Source of the DNA: Paludibacteraceae bacterium | GTDB taxonomy: Bacteria; Bacteroidota; Bacteroidia; Bacteroidales; Paludibacteraceae | NCBI GenBank assembly: GCA_905233255.1 | Contig: CAJOCN010000012.1 | Span: forward strand, 1-39,201 | Length of the DNA: 39,201 nucleotides | Direction: 5' to 3' | Part shown: positions 1 through 10,200 of the stretch, piece after piece | Numbering within the stretch: position 1 is the stretch's first letter | Layout: the number at the start of each line of letters is the position of its first letter | Notes under the pieces: model-generated | Told to the model about the DNA's origin: nothing | Database searches by the model: none | The model's input: the letters and a program-made list of their open reading frames with translations, nothing else | Translations under genes and position numbers: made by a program

Positions 1-2
1 TC

Positions 3-1076
3 TGGACCAAGTCCGACCGCGTAGAGCAGCTCATTCCGGTACACGAGAACTGGAACTGGATCGCCTTCGGCGTAGAGCCGCCGTCCGAGTACTGCGACCA
101 TGTCTTCACGCCCCAATACAAGGGCTGGAACGTGCTCGTCAAGGATCAGGAGACCTTCAGCCAGAGCGCCGGCTCGATCTTCAACGGTCCGCTGAAACTT
201 GCGGTGAACAGGATGTACAAACTGCGTATCCAGCGTACGGCCAAGACGGCTTCCGCCACCCTCGACCCGCAACTCTCTGTTAGCGGCAAGCGGCTGCCTT
301 CCGACTCGATGGGCGTTATGATAGAGCACGGCTGGAACTGGCTGCCTTATACGCCGCTGTCAACCATGACGGTGGACGAAGCCCTAGCGGGCGTGCAGCC
401 CAAGGAGGGCGACATCATCAAGTCGCAGACCGGCGTTTCCGTCTATGACCTCTACGGCTGGGAAGGCACGCTCACCGCGCTCGAACCGGGCCACGGCTAC
501 CTCTATTACAGCACCGACAGCATGGCTAAGTCCTTCGTCTATCCGGACCCCGCGGAAAACATCCGCCGCATCCAGCGCAAACTGATGGCGAAGAGTCTGT
601 CAGCGCAAGCGGTCTCAATTCTCAATTCTCAATTCTCAATTCTCAATTCCTACACCGCTTACCCCTCCAACATGACGATGACGATTCGTCTCATGGACGG
701 CGAGGCGGTAGTGGATACCTGCGAGATAGCGGCATTTATCGGCGGTGAGTGCCGCGGTGCCGTCCGTGCGCATACCGACAGCCTCTATTACCTCGTCATT
801 GCCGGCGACGGCGCAGGCCAGCCGATGGAACTCCGTACCGTCATCAACGGTGAAGAGAGAGTCATAGACAAGACCCTCACCTTCGTCTCCGACAACCATA
901 TCGGCACCCCGTGGGAACCGTATGTGATACAACTCAATCCCGCAGAGGGCATTGAGGATGTCGAAAGTCAAAAGTCGAAAGTCGAAAGCGTGCGCAAAGT
1001 GCTTATCAACGACCATATCTATCTCATCCGTCCGGATGGCAAGGTATTCAACATATTAGGCACTGAAGTGCGTTAA
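3..1076 (+). CDS. C-terminal part of a giant secreted surface protein (5' end outside window)
   Basis: The frame is open from the first bases, so a GTG start at 132 would be artificial; the 357 visible residues are a C-terminus. Two copies of a Trp-rich repeat of about 75 residues are visible, around NWNWIAFG and GWNWLPYTPL. Each is followed by a G-D-I-I-K-type segment and a W-x-G-x-L...PGxGYL segment. The same repeat occurs twice near the end of the 3218-residue protein downstream, so the two genes are paralogues in tandem. A module of about 90 residues (NMTMTIRL to YVIQLN) follows, then a short tail, RKVLINDHIYLIRPDG and FNILGTEVR, that matches the tails of five other secreted proteins in this window and is probably a type IX secretion (T9SS) sorting tag. 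Two heptanucleotide repeats flank the 90-residue module. The gene ends at a strong terminator. Role unknown; surface adhesion or structure is an inference. Confidence 0.85.
   Translation, partial: WTKSDRVEQLIPVHENWNWIAFGVEPPSEYCDHVFTPQYKGWNVLVKDQETFSQSAGSIFNGPLKLAVNRMYKLRIQRTAKTASATLDPQLSVSGKRLPSDSMGVMIEHGWNWLPYTPLSTMTVDEALAGVQPKEGDIIKSQTGVSVYDLYGWEGTLTALEPGHGYLYYSTDSMAKSFVYPDPAENIRRIQRKLMAKSLSAQAVSILNSQFSILNSYTAYPSNMTMTIRLMDGEAVVDTCEIAAFIGGECRGAVRAHTDSLYYLVIAGDGAGQPMELRTVINGEERVIDKTLTFVSDNHIGTPWEPYVIQLNPAEGIEDVESQKSKVESVRKVLINDHIYLIRPDGKVFNILGTEVR
614..648 (+). repeat. Five perfect tandem copies of a 7-bp unit (CTCAATT) inside a coding region
   Basis: Five exact copies of CTCAATT lie within the coding frame just before the 90-residue C-terminal module. 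Because 7 is not a multiple of 3, gain or loss of a copy would shift the frame and remove the module and sorting tag; three copies together restore frame. In the present sequence the frame is open. Confidence 0.9.
960..987 (+). repeat. Four copies of a 7-bp unit (GTCGAAA) in the same gene
   Basis: Units read GTCGAAA, GTCAAAA, GTCGAAA, GTCGAAA without gaps. They lie between the 90-residue module and the terminal tag. With the repeat at 614 they bracket the module on both sides. Confidence 0.88.
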
Positions 1077-1101
1077 ATGGTGAACGTTCAAGCCCTTAAT
1101 T

Positions 1102-1131
1102 AAAAAAGCGTCCTTCGGGGCGCTTTTTTTT
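1102..1131 (+). terminator. Intrinsic terminator after the first giant-protein gene
   Basis: A 7-bp stem (AGCGTCC with GGGCGCT, one G-U pair) is closed by a TTCG tetraloop, preceded by A6 and followed by T8. It lies 25 bases after the stop codon and separates the two giant-protein genes into different transcripts. Confidence 0.92.
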
Positions 1132-1193
1132 GAGTACCGTTGTGACAATTCGTAAATTTATTGCGACATTTTATAAAAAAATGCACGCGCTTA

Positions 1194-1224
1194 TTGCATA
1201 TATGAAATTTTATTTGTAATTTTG
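1194..1224 (+). promoter_or_regulatory. Bacteroidetes housekeeping promoter for the 3218-residue protein
   Basis: A TTG (-33 core, 1194-1196) is followed after 20 bases by TAATTTTG (1217-1224), matching the Bacteroidetes consensus TTTG-N19-21-TAnnTTTG. The predicted start is near 1231, giving a leader of about 38 bases before the ATG at 1269. Confidence 0.75.
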
Positions 1225-1268
1225 TGCCCGATATTAAATGTTGAAAAATCAATTTACTAAATAATGAT

Positions 1269-4200
1269 ATGATGAAGAACAGATTTTTTGTAGCTCTCGT
1301 ACTAGGTATGATGGCTTTGTGTACGATGAGTGTACACGCCAACAACGACTTCCTGGAGCAAATCAACAACTACAGCGCGATGTCTATGGGCAACGGCGTA
1401 GTGCGCTTCAAGATCCCTATCTGGTCGTACGGTTGGCAGAACAACTACCGATTAGGTATTGGCAGTCATGTATGGTACTCCATGAACCAGTCCGGGAGCG
1501 GCTCTTCACAGATACTGTACTTCCGCAGTACGGATCGGCAGAACTGCAGTGACCCGAAGGTGAACAGTTCCGCCGATGTCGATCTGCGTGCGGGAATGGG
1601 TACCGTTAAGATCACCCGCACCACCAGCGGCACCGTGCAGATTGATGCCGGATCGGGTAACCACTCCGTATCCCTGCCTGCCCAGAGATCGCTGGACGGC
1701 AGTTTTGACCGCGTGGTATATCTGGAGTTCGACTGGTATCTGCCGGAGAACTTGACCAACCAGCAGTTCTATGTAGGTATAGATGTATATATCTTTAAGT
1801 ACAAAGCCGACGATACCCAAGAATCGAATGCATATAAGAATTTCCGGTATACATTCCCCGACCGTCTGGACGGTTCGGATCAACTGATGGCGCCTGAGCT
1901 GCAGTCACCGTACTTGTATCTGCTGGACGAGAGCGGTTCGCCCATGAAAGATGGCAAAGTGGCTATTCCGTATGTCGTATATCAGACGCCCAAGTCCTAT
2001 ACCACTACGCTCAATTCGACACCGGTGAACATATCCAACCGCGCCGGCGCGATCATCGTGCCGGCTACTGACAGTGTTCAGAGCGGCTTCAAGGCTACCT
2101 TTACCGTGCAGCCCAATGCCGATGTGACCACCACCACCACGCGCAGCACCAACCGTATCAATATACCGGCGTTCCACCGCATCTATGATTTTAGCGCTAC
2201 GGAGCAGAAAGATGAGATGGAGAGTTATAACGGCCGGAACCAACTGTCGTGGACGATCCGCAACCCGCAGGCCACCGACCTGATGACAACGGATTACTTT
2301 GAGATTCAGCGCGCCATGAAGGCGGACTACAGCGATGCGATGAGCATCGGTCTGGAGCCTATGGAAGCGGGCAAAGGCACCTATACATTTACCGATGATA
2401 CGCGCAACACCGATTCGGGTATCCTGCTCGACACCACCACCGTGTGCCGCGAGATGGTGTGGAACGACTACCTGCTCACCGCCGAGGACGGTGATCCGCT
2501 GTACGACATGAGCCTGAAGCTGATAGCCAAGTCGCAGGTATTGCCGGCAGCACCGGTCTATTACCGTGTGCGCCGTGCTTCGACGGGCGCATGGGAATGG
2601 GATCATCCGTTCGCTCAAGCCACTACTTTGTACCGCCATAACTTCCTTGCCCCCTTGGCTGCTACGCAGGCGGACTACACCAAGGATCCGGAGTTCGACA
2701 CCAACCATAAGGTTCATTTCAATGTGAAGATCGATAATGCGCTGATCATGGATCAGGGTACGGTGACGCTGCAGGACTGCGAACTGGTACCTGCCTTCAC
2801 CAAGAGCCGCAGTACACGTGATTCAATCCGACTCATCGTTAACCTCGACCCGCGGGTGTATTATGCTACCGAAAGAGTGGTGTTCCGCTCCATGGAAACG
2901 GGGTTCGAGAAAGAGTTACGTCGCAACGAAAACAAATTCACCTTCCCCGTGCCCGGTCCGTGTAGGTACGATATCCTGGTAGAGATAACCAACAATACCG
3001 CTACCTTCAACGGCTATAATCGTAACTTTGTGCTTGCTTCGTACACCCTGGATCAGGAGCAGGACAGCCAGTTGGACGGCATGATGCTCGAGATTCAGAT
3101 GCGGGAGCAAACCCGATACAACGGTCAGTGGGCCTATTGGGCCAATGTGACACGTTACCCCAGCGGTGAGGCAGATTCGTATTCGCTCGATGTTGCCCGT
3201 GCCCGTTGGGAACAAGTGAAGGACACCGTTCTCCGTCAGATGCACGATAGCCTGCTCCGTACGCTTAATCCCTCCGCCGCTCATGGCCGTTGTATGTGGG
3301 ACAGAGGCGCACAGCTCATCCTGATGCGCACCCTGCAGGAAACCGGCACCACAATGGAGCTCATCGTTCCGCAGGACAGTATCCGCCGCAACGACGACGG
3401 CTCGTGGTCGGCTCACATCACCGATGTGGCCAATATGGCTTGCACCAACTACAGCTACAAGGTACGTATAGACCCGAGTGCCTCATCTATCCGCTTCCAG
3501 AACCCCGTATCGCTGCAACCGGTTGCGATCAACGGCCCGTCGCTGTACTTCAACGAGGCGGCAAGCATCCTCTCGTTCACCGCGAGCAAGGGCGATGCGG
3601 CACGCGACAGGAAGAGCGGCGTGCTGCTGCAATGGATACCTACCTCTGCGGCAGTGGATCAATATATCCTGATGCGTCTGCCGGTAGGCAGCACCAACTC
3701 GCCGGACACGATCTATCGCGGCTTGGACAACAGCTACTTCGATACCTCCGCCGTACCCGGACAGCACTACGAATATACCGTCGTTACGCACTACAACTGC
3801 AAGAGCGTACACACTGACCATTCGGCTACAGCGGAAGGCTGGCGTACGCCTTACGGCGAGATCAGCGGCTCTATCCACCAGACCGATAACAGCGGTATGG
3901 CCGGCGTGACCGTCAGCCTCTCCGCCAACGGACAGACCCTGAAGACGCTCGTCACAGGTGCCGACGGTGCGTTCTTGTTCGACAGCATACCGTACGGCAA
4001 CGGCACGCAATATACCGTCACGCCTACCTCGCAGTACGGCACCTTCAGTTATAACAGCACCTCCTCCGGCATGGCTACCGTCACGCTGGCTGCCAACGGC
4101 TGTGTACAGCAAGGCATTGACTTTGTCAACACGAGCTGTGCGCGTCTGAGCGGCCGCGTGCTATACCATATGAGTACGATTCCCGTGAGCGGCGTATGCT

Positions 4201-7200
4201 TTATCCTCAACGGCGATACGATCCGTCGTGGCGGGGGTATCTATACCAGCGGTATTGACGGCAATTTTGAGCTTACGCTGCCCAAGTCCATGCCCTGCCG
4301 CCTGCAGGTGGCCAAAGCGGGACACACCTTCACCAACGATGGATGGCTGTTCGTCACAGAGGGCGATACGACTTTCTCGCTCGTCAAAGCGCTCGACGGC
4401 GTACGCTTCTATGACCGCACCAAGGTGCGCCTCGTAGGTCGCGTAGCCGGTGGCCTGGACCAGCAAGCCCTGCCACCTGCTCTGGGATTTGGTACGAACA
4501 ACCTCGGTGATAACCTGCAACTCGTGCTCCAACTCGAAGGCGACAACACCGCCCATATCGTGCATAACCCTGATAACCTGACGCAAGACACGCTGCATTT
4601 CACCGTAGATAGCACGCAGATCATCTACGAGCAGAAACGCATCATTATCCGTCCGAACATACGCAGTGGTGAATACGCGGTGGATCTCTTCCCCGTGAAG
4701 TACAAAGTGACGCAAGCCACCGCTACGGGATATGCCACGCTGCTGGATGTGCAGGCGGGCGTGCCGACATTCGACCTGACGAATGCGCCGCTGACCGTGC
4801 TCACCTCCGACTCGATGGGGCGCCATGCTACCTATAATGCACGCTTCGACCGCATCTACCGCAATCCGATGCAGGTAGGTATGATACAGCTGATGTACGG
4901 AATGGCGCAAGACGGAATGGGCGAAGAGAAACTGGGTGTATCCAGTATCGTTGACCAGAGCCATACCGTCCGCTTGTACAGCAAGGACTCGACCGGCACC
5001 GTCCAATACCTGTTCGGTCATCCTATCTTCCAGCAGGGACGCACCTACCAGTTCCGCGTGAGCGCGTACGAGGACTATTTCTATAACAATAACAAGTTGA
5101 ACGCGCGCAACCGCGTACGCCTTAGTGGCGGAACGCTGAAGGTGTTCAACGGCTTCAAGTCCGGCAAAAATACGGCAACCGAAACCTATCCCCTGAATGA
5201 AAAAGGCGAAGCGCTGATTAATGTGGAGGTGGATAACCTCAACCTCATGGCTACCGGCGATAACGCCCTGCGTGCACTCGACCTGTCGGTGGAACGAGAA
5301 GGGAGCAACACCGATTATTGCGCCCTGCGCGGTTTTGTGACCGGTAACAATGTCGAGAACGGCGACATACGCGCCATACAATCTGACATCCAAGTCCTGG
5401 ATATCCTGCGCGACCCGCCGGGAAGCGGCAGTAGCTGCTATCTGGAGAAAGGCGCTACCTATAAGTCCTCCGCTACATTCTCCATTGCCTTTAAGATAGG
5501 TACGAACTGCGATGCTACCATCGGTACCTCTTACGACCAGTCAGTAGGTGTCATAGCGGTTACCACCTATTCCGGTCTCATCAGCTCTGTGGGCAAATCC
5601 TATAAGTTCACCCTGCCGCTTGTGCTGTCCGGAAAATACAGCCGCACCAACACCTGTACGTATACCACGACCGAGAAGATTTCCACCAGCTCCTCCCCAT
5701 CCTTCGTGGGTGCATCGGGCGACGTGTTCATCGGCCATACCAACGAGGCGCTGTACGGTACCGTGCGTGCTGTGCGCGTGATTGACGACAGCACCTACCT
5801 GCTCCGTCAGCCCGCTATCCAAGCCGGGTATATCAAGGAAATCGCATCGGCGCTCGGCGCGGACGGCAAGACCTACCACTTCGTTATCGCCAAGGAGACT
5901 GTCCTCGGCGGAAAGATGGGTACACAGTTCGCCTATACACAGGATTATATTGCCAATACTCTGATACCCAAACTCATCCGCGAACGGAATGCCTTGCTCA
6001 TTGATGCGCCTGACTCAATTACCGCTCAGAGCATCGCTAACCAACAAGGCAAAGCCGTCTATTGGAACCGTGCTACCAAGGACGACGAGATAGGCACCGT
6101 GTATCGCTTTATCACCCCGACGAACAAACCCGACTACAACGAACCCGACCGCATTTGTGCCATCAATGCCGTACTCGTCAAATGGGTGGCTATCCTCGCT
6201 ACCAATGAGAAGGATAAAGTCACCGCCATCCAGTCCGGCAAGAAAGTGGGCACTTATTCCGTCAGCGGAGGTACCAGCCACGAATATAGCGAGACCTTCT
6301 CCGGCGAGTACTCCGCGTCCGGTAATGTCTCCTTCGGTATGGATCTAGCCAATCTCAGAGGCTTCTTTAACAATGCCGGCAATGCGCTTGTCAATAAAGC
6401 AAAAGGCGCTACAAATGAATATTTCAAGGCTTTGTCAGACCTTATTGAGAAATATTCCGCAGGCAAAACATACACCGAAGACAAGAATAATAGTACCGCC
6501 GTTGAAGGCAAAGCGGCCGGCACACAATGGAAGACCGAATGGAGTCCGGTGTTAGATTTGTCGTTGGACGGTTCCGGCTCATGGAACAACGAAAGCGCAT
6601 CCCGCAAGATAGGCTTTACCATCGCGCCCGATGGTTTTGCCAATACGACCGTCAGCGTCTATCGCTCCGAGCAGGATTCCCTCTTCCGGAAGAAACTGGC
6701 AGAACTCACCAACTTCATTACCCGTCCTGCACAGAAAGAGAAATACGGTAGTTTCATCTTCTTCCAGGAGGGTGGAACCAGCCATTGTCCCTACGAAGGC
6801 GAAGCACGCACGCAGTGGTATTATCCCGGTCAGTTTGTGCTGGGTAATGCCACCCTGCCGATGGAGAACCCGAAGATTACGCTCGACCAGTACTCTATCA
6901 GCAATGTGCCGGCCGACCAATCGGCAGTCTTCCGCCTCACGCTCGTCAACGACAACCTCAATACCGACGGACGACCCGCACGCGGACAGGTGTTTTCGCT
7001 CTCGGTGGAACCCCAATCCAACCCCAACGGTGCAATCCTGCTCATCGACGGCGAACCGCTGACCTCCTCCTCGACGCTCACCTTCTTCTGCGAACCGGGA
7101 GTGCCCATCGTCAAGACTCTGCAGATACAACGGGGTATAGTGGATGACTACGAGGACCTGACGCTGAAGTTGGCCTCCACTACCTGTGCCTCTATCAGTG

Positions 7201-10200
7201 CCTATGCGAAACTATCCGTCCACTATATGCCGGAGTCCTCGCCCGTCAGCATCGCCTATCCGCGCGATAAATGGGTGATGAATACCCTGTCGGCACGCGA
7301 CTCGGTAGGCTACTACCTGCCCGTTACCATCGATGGCTTCAATATCCATCATAAGAACTTCGATCATATCGAGTTCCAGTACAAGCTCTCGACGGAGAAT
7401 AACGACGCATGGGTAACCCAGTGCTCGTTCTATGCCGACGACAGCCTGTATAACAAGGCGACAGGCAACAAAGCCAAGATAGAGAACGGCCGCATCCAAG
7501 CTTTCCGCTTCTACGGCGAGCGCGATCCGAAAGAACTGAACTACGACCTGCGTGCCGTCTCCTACTGCCGCTACGGCTCGGGCTTCGTCAGCAAGGCTTC
7601 GCCTGTCATCAGCGGTACGAAAGACACCCGTCCGCCCGTACTGTTCGGCAAGGCAAGTCCCGCCAACGGTATCCTGACGCTCAAGGACAATATATCGATG
7701 CGCTTTAGCGAACCCATCGCCGGTAATTGGCTGGACGAGGACAATAACTTCCAGATCCTCGGCGTAACCAACAACACGGGTATCACGCAGACCACCTCGC
7801 TCTATTTCGATGGACAGAGCGGTCATTATGCCCGTACGAAAGCAGAGCGCGAACTGTCTCTCACCGACCTGAGTATAGACATGCTCATCAAGCCTTCCGT
7901 CAAGGGACGCGAGATGGCACTCTTCTCGCATGGAGACGAGGAGTATAACTTCTCCCTCAGCCTGACCGCCGACAACCGTCTCAAACTGACCGTGGTCGAA
8001 GATAACAAAGTGGCAGAGACCAAGCAATCCAAACCCATGGGTCAGTTGTCTGCTACCGACTTCACACGCGTCATCATGGTGTACGATTCCGAGAAAAAGA
8101 CGGTGCGCTTTTATGCTGGAACAATGGATATCACGGATAACCCGTCCACGCAATGGTCGCTCATGAACTTTGCCGCTCCCATCATGGTGGGTGCTACTAT
8201 TGACAGCACCAGCCTCTACCAAGGCAATTTAATGGAATTGCGCGTATGGACCAAAGCCCTGACCCCGGCAGAAATCAGCACCACCCATCTGCGCCGCCTC
8301 ACCGGATACGAGTACGGACTGCTCGATTATTATCCCATGAACGAGAACAAAGGCTCCGAGCTGTCTGACTTGGCTACCGGCGCAACCCTCTTTGCCCGGG
8401 GACTGAGTTGGACGCGTCCGCAAGGCCTGTCGTTGGCTACCAACGGTTCACCCGTGCTGCTGCAACCGACACTCTTCAGCCGTAGCGCAGCCGAAGACTA
8501 TACGCTGATGTTCTGGTTCCGCAGTAACAATAGTAAGCAAGACTCCGTCTCGCTCTTCGGTACGTCGATGAACGATTCGACCACGATGGAGATAGCGCTG
8601 CACGACGGCGAGATTTCGTTCCGGTCCGGCACCGAGCATAAGATGACTACAGCTAACCTCACCGATGGCAACTGGCATCACTGCGCACTCGTCATCTCCC
8701 GTACCTTCAACAACGGTTCGATCGCTATCGACGGCAAGAAAGTGCTCCTCTTCCCCGCACTGGAGACCGGCGCACTCAGCGGTACCAAGATATGGCTCGC
8801 CAAAGGAATGAAAGGAAACCTCGACGACGTATGTCTGTTCGAGCAGGCATTGCCGTCCGAACTGGTGAATGAATTCTATCTGCAGTCGCCCAATGGCGAG
8901 GAGATGGGATTGATCAACCTGCTTTGTTTCTCCCAGGTAAAGCGCAACTCATCCGGCGTGATGGAACTCGTGTTCACACCCAATAACCAGCGTGTCTTCA
9001 AGGACGCCAACGGCAATACGGTGAACAAAGTGCAACCGCTGCTGATGGACGATCTCAGCGCACAGGCGGACAAGAGCAACAGTGCGCCGGTACGTGACCG
9101 TGGTCAGCTCACCAAACTGCCCTTCACGTGGAACTACCAGTTGTCCGACCTCATGATCAATATCAAGTCGCAACCGCGCGAGATCAACAAACGTACGATG
9201 TACCTCACCGTGCGCGACGTGGAGGACCTCAACGGCAACCGTTTGCAATCGCCCGTGACATGGACGGTATATGTGGACCTCAACAGCGTCATCTGGAATG
9301 ACCGGAACCACCGCGAGAAACTGACGGACGACGAGCAGACACACCCCTTCACGATGGTCATCACCAATACCACCGGCATGACCCGCCAGTTCACCATCGA
9401 GAACCTGCCCAAATGGCTCACCGCATCGCCCGCACAAGGTACCCTCGAAGCGGAGGAGAAGAAGACCGTCACTTTCACCATCAAGGCTGCCGAACTCAAG
9501 ATCGGTACGCACCAGCAGATGATCTACCTCACCGACGATCAGGGCTTGGCTGAACCGCTACTGCTCGAGATAGCCAAGGAGACCGAACCGCCTTACATCG
9601 ACGTGGATCTGAATAGCTATCCGCTCAATATGTCGCTGTGCGGCAATGTGATCCTGAACAAGACCGACAAGACGATAGTCAACACCACACCCGAGGATTA
9701 TGTCTTCGCTATATACAACAATGATTGTGTAGGCGCAGCCCATTGCACCGACAATGGCGAACTCTATCTCACGGTTCACGGCAGCGAAAAACTGACTAAC
9801 AAGCCGATCCGCTTCCAACTGTGGAAAGCCGCTACGGGTAAGGTCTATAACCTCACACCGGATACGCTCGTCCTCTTTGCGCACGGCGCTGTCTATGGTT
9901 GCGGCAAGGATGATCCCGTACAACTGCAGGCCGGCGGTAGCGAGATGCAGACTATCGCACTCAATCCGGGATGGAGCTGGATATCTACCTATCTGGATAT
10001 ACCTGCCGCCCTGTCCACGGCGATCACGGCAGAGCAGCCATGGACGGAAGGCGACCTGATCAAGAATCCGGCTACACGCAAGTTCTGCACTTATAGCGAG
10101 ACTGCAGATAAGTTCGTCGGATCGCTCAAGACCCTCGATTATTGGCAGATGTATATGGTCAATTCGTTCGAGGAGAACAGTATGCACCTGTTTGGCTTTA

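Noticed and set aside
132..1076. GTG at 132 as start of the first gene
   Set aside because: The frame continues open to the window edge and the upstream residues belong to the same Trp-rich repeat, so the gene begins outside the window.
4161..5393. A 410-codon open frame on the minus strand, and other long minus-strand frames under the giant gene (1905-2717, 7212-8222, 9558-10475)
   Set aside because: They lie opposite a well-supported coding region, show no recognisable motif, and arise from the codon bias of the + strand gene.
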